The notes: generated by a model from the sequence alone, not told the origin. A DNA stretch of 64,000 bases from Pseudideonella sakaiensis (GCF_001293525.1 NZ_BBYR01000030.1:124001-188000); one strand, 5' to 3'; positions 1 to 7,871 are shown, counted from the stretch's first letter. A program made the numbers and translations.

Positions 1-288
1 GTCGGCTGCGGCGCCGTGAAGCGGCTCGATGCCACGCACGGCGAGCTGAAGTCGATGCGCACCCCGCGGGCGCGGCGACGCCGCGGCGCCGGCCGCGCGA
101 TCCTCGCGCACGCCATCGCCGAGGCGCGCGCCCGCGGCTGGACCCGCCTGAGCCTGGAAACCGGCACCCAGCCCGGCTTCGTGCCGGCCCGCACCCTCTA
201 CGCCCAGGCGGGCTTCGTCGAGTGCGGGCCCTTCGGCGACTACCGCGAGGACCCGCACAGCGTCTTCATGACGCTCGCGCTGGGATGA
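1..288 (+). CDS. GNAT-family N-acetyltransferase, 5'-truncated by window edge
   Basis: The first base is already inside an open frame, which ends at TGA 286-288; only about 95 C-terminal residues are present. The visible part has the GNAT acetyl-CoA-binding loop (a basic [11 protein letters not shown] segment in the place of the usual R/Q-x-x-G-x-G/A) followed by a helix and the C-terminal LYAQAGFVECGPFGDY strand-helix typical of small-molecule acetyltransferases. The family moves an acetyl group from acetyl-CoA to an amine; the substrate cannot be read from this fragment. The stop overlaps the start of the next gene (ATGA), so the two acetyltransferase genes are probably translationally coupled. 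It resembles the complete GNAT at 56845-57348 in the same region. Confidence 0.8.
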   Translation, partial: VGCGAVKRLDATHGELKSMRTPRARRRRGAGRAILAHAIAEARARGWTRLSLETGTQPGFVPARTLYAQAGFVECGPFGDYREDPHSVFMTLALG

Positions 289-917
289 GCGCGCCGGGCG
301 GCAGCGGCCTGCCGGGGTCGGTGGCCGGGCCCGGCACCACCACGCCGAGCGTGCGCCCGGCCGGACCGGACGACGCGCTGTGCCTCGGCGTGCTCGCGCC
401 GCGTGTCTTCCTCGAGACCTATGCGCCGGAGGGCGTGCGGCCGGCGCTCGCGCGCGAGGTCCTCGCGACGCTGTCGCCGGCAGCGTTCGACGCGGCGCTG
501 GCCGATCCGGCGAGCCGGCTCTTCGTCGCGGAGCATGCGCCGCACCGCGTCGGCTTCGTGCACCTGGTGCTCGGCGCCGTGCCGCCCGGGCCGCCACTGG
601 CGCACCCGGCCGAGGTGCTGCGCCTGTACGTGCAGGCGCCGCAGGCCGGTGCGGGGCTCGGGACGCGCTTGCTGGCCCGGGCCGAGGCGGCGGCGGCGGC
701 GGCCGGCGCGCGCCACGTCTGGCTGACCGCCTGGGTCGGCAACCTGCGGGCACGGGCCTTCTACGCCGCGCGGGGCTATGCCGACCGGGGGGCGGCCGAC
801 CACTGGATCGAGGGCGAGCGCTTCGAGAACCGCCTGTTCGTGAAGGCCCTGCCGGCCGGAGCCGTTGCGGACCGCACGGGCGACGCCGACGCGCCGGCCC
901 GGACGCCCGCGGCGTAG
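285..917 (+). CDS. GNAT-family N-acetyltransferase
   Basis: A 210-residue protein. The ATG at 285 overlaps the upstream stop, which fixes the start and suggests an operon of two acetyltransferases. The GNAT core runs from about residue 20 to 190: the acceptor-side helices first, then a central strand with LRLYVQAP, the acetyl-CoA loop QAGAGLGTRLLARAEAA, and the final WLTAWVGNLRARAFYAARGY segment, where the N-x-x-A-x-x-F-Y pattern is characteristic. It is expected to be cytoplasmic and to acetylate a small molecule or protein N-terminus; the substrate is unknown. The TAG stop at 915-917 is part of a TAGGAT box that could serve as a -10 element for the next gene. Confidence 0.85.
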   Translation: MSAPGGSGLPGSVAGPGTTTPSVRPAGPDDALCLGVLAPRVFLETYAPEGVRPALAREVLATLSPAAFDAALADPASRLFVAEHAPHRVGFVHLVLGAVPPGPPLAHPAEVLRLYVQAPQAGAGLGTRLLARAEAAAAAAGARHVWLTAWVGNLRARAFYAARGYADRGAADHWIEGERFENRLFVKALPAGAVADRTGDADAPARTPAA

Positions 918-920
918 GAT
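915..920 (+). promoter_or_regulatory. Candidate -10 box (TAGGAT) overlapping a stop codon
   Basis: TAGGAT lies 81 bases before the NTF2-CutA1 start and shares its first three bases with the TAG stop of the preceding gene. It is followed by a GCGCG tract, as at several other gene starts in this window. I see no convincing -35 element, so this is only a candidate. Confidence 0.25.
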
Positions 921-1001
921 GCGCGTCCCGCGCGAATCCCCGCGCCGTGTCGCCGGGCGGCGCGGCCGTTCGTGCTGTCCGCCCACCCGGAGGCCTGCCC
1001 C

Positions 1002-1991
1002 GTGAACGACGTGTCCGACACCGCTGCGCTGCCGGCCGACACCCCGCCGGCCGAGGTCGTGCGCTGCTATTGGCAGCGCATGCAGGGGCGCGATTTCCGC
1101 GGGGTTGCGCCGCTGCTCGGGCCGGAGCTGACCGTCGACTGGCCGCAGTCGAACGAGCGCTTCCGCGGGCCCGAGCGCTTCCTGCAGATGAACCGCGAAT
1201 ACCCCGCACACGGGCCCTGGACGGTGCAGCTGCACCGGCTGGTGGCCGACGGGGCCCAGGTCGTCACCCAGGTGACCGTCGGCGACGGCGTCCAGCGCGC
1301 CGAGCCGGTCTCCTTTTTCGAGGTGGCCGCCGGCCGCATCCGCCGCATCGTCGAGTACTGGCCCGAGCCCTTCGCGCCGGCCACCGACCGTCGACACCTG
1401 AGCGAGCCGATCGCGGAGGTGGGCGTGGACGCGTCCGCAGGCGCCGAGCCGGGCGCGGCGGCGGACGCCGCCGGCGCCGTCGACGAGACGGCGGCCCCGA
1501 GCCCGGCGATCGTGGCGGCCGCCGAGCCTCCCATCGCGCCGGTGCCCGTGCCGCGGTCCCCGGCGCAGCCCGGGCCGGTGCCCGCAGCCACCGCCACGGC
1601 CGAGACCCTGCCCGCGTCGCCGGCGCCGCTGCCGCGCCTGCTGACGGTGGTGACCACCGTGGCCTCGCACGAGGACGGGCGCCGCCTCGCGCAGGCCCTG
1701 GTCGGTCGGCGCCTGGCGGCCTGCGCGCAGCTGGAGGCGATCGAGAGCGTCTACGTGTGGGACGGCCGCCTGGAGCAGGCCCCGGAATGCCGGGTGCTGT
1801 TCAAGACCACCGGCGCGCGCGCGGCCGCGCTGGAGGCCGGCATCCGGGCGCTGCACGGCTACGTGCAGCCGGCCATCCACGCGTGGCCGGTGGTGCAGGC
1901 CGACCCGGGCTTCGCGCAGTGGGTCGAGGCGGCCGTCGCGCCGCCGGAGGACGCGCCGGCCGCCGTGCCACGGCTGGACGCGGGGGGATGA
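1002..1991 (+). CDS. NTF2-like (SnoaL-type) domain fused to a CutA1-like domain
   Basis: GTG at 1002 is chosen because GGAGG (989-993) lies eight bases upstream. The 329-residue product has two domains. Residues about 17-128 look like an NTF2/SnoaL cone (helix, WPQSNERFRGPERFL loop, then strands ending in FFEVAAGRIRRIVEYW). Residues about 131-209 are a low-complexity Ala/Pro linker. Residues about 212-312 match CutA1, the trimeric divalent-cation-tolerance protein: LLTVVTTVASHEDGRRLA, RRLAACAQ, YVWDGRLE and LFKTT are in the family order. The CutA1 motif normally read as HPYEVPEI is HGYVQPAI here, so the usual glutamates are missing. CutA1 is normally a 100-115 residue stand-alone protein; I do not know this fusion as a described family. 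The function is unknown. Confidence 0.85.
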   Translation: MNDVSDTAALPADTPPAEVVRCYWQRMQGRDFRGVAPLLGPELTVDWPQSNERFRGPERFLQMNREYPAHGPWTVQLHRLVADGAQVVTQVTVGDGVQRAEPVSFFEVAAGRIRRIVEYWPEPFAPATDRRHLSEPIAEVGVDASAGAEPGAAADAAGAVDETAAPSPAIVAAAEPPIAPVPVPRSPAQPGPVPAATATAETLPASPAPLPRLLTVVTTVASHEDGRRLAQALVGRRLAACAQLEAIESVYVWDGRLEQAPECRVLFKTTGARAAALEAGIRALHGYVQPAIHAWPVVQADPGFAQWVEAAVAPPEDAPAAVPRLDAGG

Positions 1992-2090
1992 GCCGCGCCG
2001 CCGCGGTGCGCCCAGGCTCGGCTGCGCCGCCAGGCCGCGCGCCGCGGGTCCGGCGTCCGGCGGGGTCCGGCCGCGTGGCGCCCGGCGCGC

Positions 2091-2624
2091 TCAGAGCGGC
2101 TGGCGCGCCAGCCGCCGGTGCAGCTCGTTCACCTGCATCAGCGCCGCGCTGCCGTAGTACACGTGGTACTCGGCCACCATCTCGCCCTCGCGCACCACGG
2201 GGTCGGTGGCGGTCAGCGCCCGCGCCGCGTCGATCGTCGGCACCGCATAGACGAACAGGCCGCGCCAGCCGTCGACGTTGTCCAGCGGACCGGCGAGCAC
2301 CAGCGTGCCCTCCGCGGCCAGCCGCTTCATGTTCGCGAAATGCCCCTGGAACATCGCGTCGCGCGCGGGGCCCGGGGGCACCGGCGTCGGGCCGGTCTTG
2401 AGGATCACCAGCACGTAGCGGCGCATGCCGCGCTCGTCGGCACCGGTGCTGCGCGCCAGCGCGGCGTCGAAGCCGGGCGGCGCGGAGGCGGCGGTCCCGG
2501 GCGTCGCGGCGGCCGCCGCGTCGCCGGCCGCAGCCGCCGGGCCTGCGACGCCGGCGAGCAGGCACGCGGCGAGCCCGGCGGCGCGGGCGAGGGGGGCGGG
2601 GCAGGGCAGGCGGCGGTGAGGCAT
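2091..2624 (-). CDS. Secreted YCII-related domain protein
   Basis: A 177-residue protein. The ATG at 2624 is preceded by CTGGAG at good spacing and gives a clear signal peptide: basic start, hydrophobic stretch LARAAGLAACLLAGVAG, then an AAAAGDAAAAA region that could hold the cleavage site. From about residue 65 the sequence matches the YCII fold (dimeric alpha/beta barrel): RYVLVILKTGP, then FANMKRLAAEGTLVLAGPL, GLFVYAVPTIDAARAL and DPVVREGEMVAEYHVYYGS. YCII domains are usually cytoplasmic and of uncertain activity; secreted versions occur. The gene runs convergent to the NTF2-CutA1 gene and has no operon partner. Confidence 0.8.
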   Translation of the reverse strand: MPHRRLPCPAPLARAAGLAACLLAGVAGPAAAAGDAAAAATPGTAASAPPGFDAALARSTGADERGMRRYVLVILKTGPTPVPPGPARDAMFQGHFANMKRLAAEGTLVLAGPLDNVDGWRGLFVYAVPTIDAARALTATDPVVREGEMVAEYHVYYGSAALMQVNELHRRLARQPL

Positions 2625-2898
2625 CGGCAGCTCCAGGAGCCAGGGGTCGAGAGCGCCCCCAGGGCCGGGCGCTGCGCGTCCCGCCTCCCGTGGGGGTCGA
2701 GAAGACGCGGGGCGGCCCGGCGCCTTCCTGAGGCGCATGCTAGGCCCGGGAGGGCTGTTTGCCCATCGGGATCGCCGCCACGGCGATCGGCGATCCCCGG
2801 GTCCTCCTCACCGCTTTCGTCGGCCGTCGGCCGGCTTCGTCGCAGCGGCGGGCGGGCTCGCGACGCCGCGGCTAAGCTGCGGGCTCCCGACCGCGGGC

Positions 2899-3798
2899 GT
2901 GTGCCGGCGCCGGTCGACACGATCTCCCTTGCCACCGACAGCCGTCTCCGCCGCCACTGCTGCGTCCCGCCACCCGCGGCCGGGCGGCAGGCCGCCGGCC
3001 CCCCGCGGCGGCGCGCACACCCCGGCCGCTCTGGCGCCGGGCTGGCAGGCGCCCCGGCCGCCGCGCGCGCTGCGGCTGGCGGCCGGCCTGCTGGCCGCTG
3101 CCGCGGCGCTCGCGCCGGTGCTGCCGGGCGCGTGGCGCCCGCAGCGGCCCGCGCCCGAGGGGCGTGAACCGCGCGGCGTGGCCGGTCCGGCGCCCCGGCT
3201 GACGCTGCGCCTGGTGCCGGCGCCGACCTCGGCCTCGGCCCGGCGCGCTCCCGAGCCCGCCGCCGCCCGCCTGCCGCCGATGCCGCTGGACCGCCCGGCC
3301 GTCTCCCGCCGTCCGGCGCCTGTCGCGGTGCCTGCGCCGGAGGACGGCGGCCAGCCGGTGCTGCCGGGCAGCGCGTCACCATCCGCGGCGCCGGCCCTGG
3401 CGGCGCCTGCGCCACGTGAGGCCTCGCCCGCGGCGGCTCCGCCGGTCCCCGTACTGGCCGCCGCGGCTTCCGGCGTCCCGGGTGTCGCCGGTGCCGGTGT
3501 CGGTTCGGCGGCCGCCGGGCCCGCCGCTGGCCCGCTGGCAGACGCGGCGGCCTCTCGCCCGCTGCAGCTCGACGCCGCCACGTTGCGCCGCGCCGCCGCC
3601 GGCAGCCGTGGCGCGGTGCGGGCGCAGGCCGACGCGGCCGGCCGCCCGGTGGACGAGCCGCGTCCCGGCCGCGATGCGGTGCTCGCCGGCGACCTGGCCC
3701 GGGCCGTCAAGCCCGAGTGCCTCGCGCCGAACGCCGGCGGCAGCCTGCTGTCGATCCCGTTCATCGTGGCCGCGGCGCTGCGCGACCGCTGCCGCTGA
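2899..3798 (+). CDS. Pro/Ala-rich membrane-anchored protein of unknown function
   Basis: I do not recognise the family. The frame is open from 2737, but GTG 2899 is preferred because a TAAGCT -10-like box sits at 2873-2878; the start is uncertain. The 299-residue product has a basic N-terminus, one hydrophobic segment (ALRLAAGLLAAAAALAPVLPG, about residues 55-75), a long Ala/Pro/Val-rich low-complexity stretch, and a compact C-terminal tail with two cysteines (KPECLAPNAGGSLLSIP, then ALRDRC). The tail is the only part that looks folded and conserved. One membrane span followed by a Pro-rich stalk resembles TonB/SPOR-type periplasmic proteins in layout only. Confidence 0.55.
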   Translation: MCRRRSTRSPLPPTAVSAATAASRHPRPGGRPPAPRGGAHTPAALAPGWQAPRPPRALRLAAGLLAAAAALAPVLPGAWRPQRPAPEGREPRGVAGPAPRLTLRLVPAPTSASARRAPEPAAARLPPMPLDRPAVSRRPAPVAVPAPEDGGQPVLPGSASPSAAPALAAPAPREASPAAAPPVPVLAAAASGVPGVAGAGVGSAAAGPAAGPLADAAASRPLQLDAATLRRAAAGSRGAVRAQADAAGRPVDEPRPGRDAVLAGDLARAVKPECLAPNAGGSLLSIPFIVAAALRDRCR

Positions 3799-3950
3799 GC
3801 CGGGCGGGGCGGCGGCGGGAACCCGCGGCGCCCGCACCGGGTCTTGGACAGCTGGCGTGTGCCCCCATCTGCATGCCATGGCGCGCGCTGGACGTGCCAT
3901 GCGGCCGCCGGGCGGTCCGCGTCACGCTGGAACGAACGGAGGTCGCGGGC

Positions 3951-4250
3951 ATGTGGAAACGTCTGTCGCTGGTCTGGACCCTGGTGCGCGGGGACCTGAA
4001 GAAGCTCTGGTGGGCGCTGCGCGACCCGCGCGCGCCCGGCTGGCTGAAGGCCGCGACCGCCGGGCTGGTGCTTTACCTGCTGTCGCCGGTGGACCTGCTG
4101 CCGGATGCGCTGCCGATCATCGGCGTCGTCGACGACCTGGTGCTGATCCCGCTGGCGATCCGCTGGCTGCTGTCGCAGCTGCCGGCCGAGCTGCAGCGCG
4201 ACCTGGCGCGCCGCGCGATGCCGGCCGCGGAGGAGGTGCGGCCGGGCTGA
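3951..4250 (+). CDS. DUF1232 (YkvA-type) small membrane protein
   Basis: A 99-residue protein. ATG 3951 has GGAGG at 3938-3942, eight bases upstream. After a cationic amphipathic N-terminus (KKLWWALRDPRAPGWLKA) comes the DUF1232 signature LYLLSPVDLLPDALPIIGVVDD and a second hydrophobic helix LVLIPLAIRWLLSQL. The S-P-V/I-D-L-I/L-P-D-x-P-x-x-G core is diagnostic. Members are short proteins with one or two membrane segments and no settled function. It stands alone between the unknown Pro/Ala-rich gene and the choice-of-anchor lipoprotein. Confidence 0.9.
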   Translation: MWKRLSLVWTLVRGDLKKLWWALRDPRAPGWLKAATAGLVLYLLSPVDLLPDALPIIGVVDDLVLIPLAIRWLLSQLPAELQRDLARRAMPAAEEVRPG

Positions 4251-4353
4251 AGCGGCGCGCGGCGGGCAGGGCGTCACGCCGCGTCATGCGGCGTCACGCT
4301 GCTGTCATCGACCGTCACGAGCATGCCGGGCTTTCATCGACCCGCCGTGCCCG

Positions 4354-6078
4354 ATGCCGCGCCTTCGCCCCACCGTTCGAGCCCTGCTGCCGCAGGCCCT
4401 TTCCGCCCCCTGGCTGCGTGCCGCGGCCTGCAGCGCCCGCCCGCTCGTGCTGGCCGGCCTGGTCGCCGGGGGCCTGCTCGCGGCCTGCGGCGGCAGTGAC
4501 GACGGGCCGGTGCCGGAGCCGACGCCGGTCGGCCTGGCGCTCGAGAAGATCGGCGGCTACGACGGCGGCGCGCTCGGCGCTGCCGAGATCACGGCCTACG
4601 ACGCTGCGAGCCGACGCCTGTTCGTCGTCAACGGCGCCAACGGCTCCGTCGACGTGCTGGACCTGTCGACGCCGGGCGCGCCGCGCCGCGTCGGCGGCAT
4701 CGACGTCACCGACATCGGCGGCAGCGTCAACAGCGTCGCGGTGAACGACGGGCTGGTGGCGCTGGCCGTGCAGGCCGTCCGCAAGACCGATCCGGGCCGC
4801 GTCGCCTTCGTGCAGGCCGCGACGCTGCAGCGCGTGGCGGTGGCCGAGGTGGGCGCGCTGCCGGACATGCTGGTCTTCACGCCCGACGGACGCACGCTGC
4901 TGGTGGCCAACGAGGGCGAGCCGAACAGCTACGGCCAGGCCGACTCGGTCGACCCGGAGGGCTCGGTCTCGGTGCTGCGGCTGACGCGCGGCGGCACCAC
5001 CGCCGCACCGACGGTCGCCGTCAGCGTGGCGACGGCCGACTTCCGCGCCTTCAATGGCCAGGAGGCCACGCTGCGCGCCCAGGGCGTGCGGATCTACGGC
5101 CCCGGCGCCAGCGCGGCCCAGGACCTGGAGCCCGAGTACATCGCGGTCGACGACGAGGGCCGCAGCGCCTACGTGACGCTGCAGGAGAACAACGCGGTGG
5201 CCGTGGTCGACATCGCGAGCGCCCGCGTCACCGCGATCCGCCCGCTGGGCTTCAAGGACCACCGCGTCGCCGGCATGGGCCTGGACGCGAGCGACGAGGA
5301 CGGCGGCACCGACACCAACAGCGGCACGCCGTCGGTGAAGATCGTCCCGCAGCCGGTGAAGGGCCTGTACCTGCCGGACGCGATCGCGAGCTACCGCGTG
5401 GGCGGCACCACCTACCTCGTGACCGCCAACGAAGGCGACGCGCGCGCCGACTGGCCCGGCTTCAACGAGGAGACGCGGGTGCGCGCGCACTGCACGGCCG
5501 GCCTCGACCCGGCCGTGTTCGGCGCCGACGCCGCGCGCCTGCTGTTCGATTCCAACCTCGGCCGCCTGCGCATCACCAGCACGCCGAACGGCGGCAGCAG
5601 CGGCAAGAACGCCGCGGGCCAGTGCAACGAGCTGTTCGCCTTCGGCGCCCGCTCGTTCTCGATCTGGACCACCGACCTGCAGCGCGTCTACGACTCCGGC
5701 GACGAGTTCGAGCGCCGCACCAGCGCGCTGCCGAACGTGCCCTTCAACGCCAGCCACGACAACGCCGACCTCGATGCGCGCAGCCCGAGCAAGGGGCCGG
5801 AGCCGGAAGGCGTGGTGATCGGCCGCTTCGGGGCCCGCGTGTTCGCCTTCGTCGGCCTGGAGCGCGTCGGCGGGGTGATGGTCTACGACATCACGACGCC
5901 GGCGGCGGCGAGCTTCGTGACCTACCTGAACACGCGCCAGGGCGCCAGCGGCGACCGCGGCCCCGAGGGCCTGCTGCTGATCCCGGCCGCGCAATCGCCG
6001 AACGGCAAGCCGCTGCTGGTGGTCGGCCATGAGGTCAGCGGCACCACCACGGTGCTGCAGATCAACCTGAGCTACTGA
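4354..6078 (+). CDS. Choice-of-anchor I family lipoprotein (beta-propeller)
   Basis: A 574-residue protein. The lipobox LLAAC puts the lipidated cysteine at residue 45, so the protein is exported and probably held in the outer or inner membrane. The mature part follows the choice-of-anchor I / alkaline phosphatase-like propeller: LEKIGGYDGGALGAAEITAYD at its start, LFVVNGANGSVDVLDL, DIGGSVNSVAV, LPDMLVFTPDGRTLLVANEGEP, LEPEYIAVDDEGRSAYVTLQ and GPEPEGVVIGRFGARVFAFVGLER. These blocks recur in surface-anchored phytase/phosphatase-like proteins of many bacteria. Enzymatic activity is not established. It lies 104 bases after DUF1232 and is probably transcribed alone; a GC-rich hairpin follows the stop. 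Confidence 0.88.
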   Translation: MPRLRPTVRALLPQALSAPWLRAAACSARPLVLAGLVAGGLLAACGGSDDGPVPEPTPVGLALEKIGGYDGGALGAAEITAYDAASRRLFVVNGANGSVDVLDLSTPGAPRRVGGIDVTDIGGSVNSVAVNDGLVALAVQAVRKTDPGRVAFVQAATLQRVAVAEVGALPDMLVFTPDGRTLLVANEGEPNSYGQADSVDPEGSVSVLRLTRGGTTAAPTVAVSVATADFRAFNGQEATLRAQGVRIYGPGASAAQDLEPEYIAVDDEGRSAYVTLQENNAVAVVDIASARVTAIRPLGFKDHRVAGMGLDASDEDGGTDTNSGTPSVKIVPQPVKGLYLPDAIASYRVGGTTYLVTANEGDARADWPGFNEETRVRAHCTAGLDPAVFGADAARLLFDSNLGRLRITSTPNGGSSGKNAAGQCNELFAFGARSFSIWTTDLQRVYDSGDEFERRTSALPNVPFNASHDNADLDARSPSKGPEPEGVVIGRFGARVFAFVGLERVGGVMVYDITTPAAASFVTYLNTRQGASGDRGPEGLLLIPAAQSPNGKPLLVVGHEVSGTTTVLQINLSY

Positions 6079-6086
6079 ACGCCCCC

Positions 6087-6109
6087 CGGGCCGGGCAGTG
6101 CCCGGCCCG
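6087..6109 (+). terminator. GC-rich hairpin after the choice-of-anchor gene
   Basis: A perfect ten-base stem (CGGGCCGGGC / GCCCGGCCCG) with a three-base loop lies nine bases past the stop at 6078. There is no T-tract, so it is at best a weak or processing-type terminator. The inner nine-base stem recurs after the asparaginase gene (44825-44845). Confidence 0.35.
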
Positions 6110-6137
6110 CCTCCCGGCGCCGCTTACCATCGCGGCC

Positions 6138-6578
6138 ATGAATGCGATGACGGGTTGGTTGCTGGCGGCGGTGGCGCTGGCGGTGGGCTTCTGGTCCTAT
6201 GGCTGGCAGGGCGGCGTGCTGGCGCTGTCCGTCATCGTCTTCTGGCTGCTGCTGCAGTTCAGCCGCGCGATGCGCGCGATGCGCCGCGCGAGCGAATCGC
6301 CGGTCGGCCGGCTGCGCAACGCGGTGATGTTCCAGTCGCGGCTGAAGCGCGGCATGACGATGCTGCAGATCGTCGGGCAGACGCGCAGCCTCGGCCAGCG
6401 CCGCCCCGAACTGGGCGACGACGTCTGGACCTGGACCGACGACGGCGGCGTCGGCGTGACGCTGCACTTCGAGCGCGGCCAGCTGGCGCGCTGGACGCTG
6501 GACCGGCCGGCCGACGGCCCCGCCGAGGCCCCGGTCGACGCGCCGCCGGCCCCGGCCGCGCCCCCGCCCGCCGCGTAG
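6138..6578 (+). CDS. Conserved small membrane protein upstream of ilvE
   Basis: A 146-residue protein of unknown function. Two hydrophobic segments (WLLAAVALAVGFWSYGW and VLALSVIVFWLLLQF, about residues 6-22 and 28-42) are followed by a cationic region (RAMRAMRRASESPVGRLRNAVMFQSRLKRGM) and a soluble domain ending in DDGGVGVTLHFERGQLARWTLDRP, then an Ala/Pro tail. The layout suggests an inner-membrane protein with a cytoplasmic C-terminus. A TACCAT box (6125-6130) just before the start could be its -10. The TAG stop overlaps a TAGAAT box that may drive ilvE, 32 bases downstream. Confidence 0.75.
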   Translation: MNAMTGWLLAAVALAVGFWSYGWQGGVLALSVIVFWLLLQFSRAMRAMRRASESPVGRLRNAVMFQSRLKRGMTMLQIVGQTRSLGQRRPELGDDVWTWTDDGGVGVTLHFERGQLARWTLDRPADGPAEAPVDAPPAPAAPPPAA

Positions 6579-6581
6579 AAT
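6576..6581 (+). promoter_or_regulatory. Candidate -10 box (TAGAAT) for ilvE
   Basis: TAGAAT is followed by CGCGGCC and lies 30 bases before the ilvE ATG. Its first three bases are the stop codon of the preceding gene. No clear -35 is visible. Confidence 0.35.
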
Positions 6582-6610
6582 CGCGGCCTTTGGCGAGTGA
6601 GGAGCGCACG

Positions 6611-7534
6611 ATGTCGATGGCCGACCGCGACGGCAAGATCTGGATGGATGGCGAGCTGGTCGACTGGCGCGACGCCCGCATCCACGTGCTCAGCCACACG
6701 CTGCACTACGGCTGCGGCGCCTTCGAGGGCGTGCGCGCCTACGACACCGTCTCCGGCACCGCGATCTTCCGGCTGCGCGAGCACACCGAGCGCCTGTTCA
6801 ACAGCGCCAAGATCCTGCGCATGAAGCTGCCCTACAGCCTCGAGCAGGTGATGGAGGCGCAGCGCGAGGTGGTGCGGGCCAACGGGCTGAAGAGCTGCTA
6901 CCTGCGGCCGCTGACCTGGATCGGCTCCGAGAAGCTCGGCGTCAGCCCGAAGGGCAACACCATCCACCTGATGGTCGCGGCCTGGGCCTGGGGCGCCTAC
7001 CTCGGCGAGGAAGGCCTGAAGCGCGGCATCCGCGTGAAGACCTCGAGCTACACCCGCCACCACGTCAACATCACGATGACGCAGGCCAAGGCGGTCAGCA
7101 ACTACAGCAACTCGATCCTGGCCAACATGGAGGCCACCGACGACGGCTACGACGAGGCGCTGCTGCTCGACTCGGCCGGCTTCGTCAGCGAGGGCGCCGG
7201 CGAGAACATCTTCGTGATCAAGAACGGCGTGCTCTACACGCCCGACCTGTCGGCCGGTGCGCTGAACGGCATCACCCGCAACACCATCTTCGCGATCTGC
7301 CAGGACCTGGGCCTGAAGCTGGTCGAGAAGCGCATCACCCGCGACGAGGTCTACATCGCCGACGAGGCCTTCTTCACCGGCACCGCGGCCGAGGTCACGC
7401 CGATCCGCGAGCTCGACCGCATCGAGATCGGCAGCGGCTCGCGCGGCCCGGTCACCGAGAAGATCCAGGCGGCCTTCTTCGACATCGTCAACGGCCGCAA
7501 CCCCCAGTACGCGCACTGGCTGACCGCGGTCTGA
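6611..7534 (+). CDS. ilvE: Branched-chain amino acid aminotransferase
   Basis: A 307-residue fold-type IV PLP enzyme that makes leucine, isoleucine and valine from their 2-oxo acids with glutamate as amino donor. ATG 6611 has GAGGAG nine bases upstream and gives the standard start DGKIWMDGELVDWRDARIHV. Family blocks are all present: THTLHYGCGAFEG-type loop (HTLHYGCGAFEGVRAY), SCYLRPLTWIG, the PLP-lysine segment MTQAKAVSNYSNSILA, GFVSEGAGENIFVIKNG, LNGITRNTIF and the late FFTGTAAEVTPI block. The length equals the usual size (about 305). It stands 40 bases before a small zinc-finger gene. Confidence 0.96.
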   Translation: MSMADRDGKIWMDGELVDWRDARIHVLSHTLHYGCGAFEGVRAYDTVSGTAIFRLREHTERLFNSAKILRMKLPYSLEQVMEAQREVVRANGLKSCYLRPLTWIGSEKLGVSPKGNTIHLMVAAWAWGAYLGEEGLKRGIRVKTSSYTRHHVNITMTQAKAVSNYSNSILANMEATDDGYDEALLLDSAGFVSEGAGENIFVIKNGVLYTPDLSAGALNGITRNTIFAICQDLGLKLVEKRITRDEVYIADEAFFTGTAAEVTPIRELDRIEIGSGSRGPVTEKIQAAFFDIVNGRNPQYAHWLTAV

Positions 7535-7574
7535 CCCGGGTCCGAGCGCGGCTCCCACCGTTCCCGAGCGCAGC

Positions 7575-7790
7575 ATGAGCCACACCCCTTCCCCCGCCGC
7601 CGCCGCCGTCGAGGTCGGCACGAAGGACCTGCAGGGCCCCGGCGTGGTGACCTGCCCGAACCCGAAGATGAGCCTGTGGAGCAACCACCCGCGCGTCTTC
7701 ATCGACGTGGCGACCACGGGCGAGGGCAAGTGCCCCTACTGCGGGACCGTCTACCGGCTGCAGGCCGGAGCAAAGGTCCATGCCCACTGA
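7575..7790 (+). CDS. Zinc-finger protein, CHCC type
   Basis: A 71-residue protein with the zf-CHCC pattern related to the mitochondrial complex I subunit NDUFS6: a first Cys in VVTCP, a His in SNHPRVFID, then C-P-Y-C-G (KCPYCGTVYRL), giving four zinc ligands. Bacterial members commonly follow ilvE, as here (40 bases apart, same strand), and their role is not defined. Probably cotranscribed with ilvE. Confidence 0.9.
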   Translation: MSHTPSPAAAAVEVGTKDLQGPGVVTCPNPKMSLWSNHPRVFIDVATTGEGKCPYCGTVYRLQAGAKVHAH

Positions 7791-7838
7791 GCGGCCGCGG
7801 CCCCGCCGCCGGCAGCCGGCGGGTGGGGCGTGCAGGCG

Positions 7839-7856
7839 GCCGGCCCGCGGGCCGGC
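7839..7856. repeat. 18-bp perfect palindrome between zinc-finger and heptosyltransferase genes
   Basis: GCCGGCCCG/CGGGCCGGC is a perfect inverted repeat lying 49-66 bases past the zinc-finger stop. A second hairpin (CCGCCGG / CCGGCGG) precedes it around 7805-7822. Neither has a T-tract; they may slow RNA polymerase or protect the transcript 3' end. Confidence 0.4.
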
Positions 7857-7871
7857 GATGGCCCGGCCCGC

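Noticed and set aside
360-2401. Long Arg/Ala-rich frame across the GNAT and NTF2-CutA1 genes
   Set aside because: It is a shifted frame of the two recognisable proteins, without conserved blocks.
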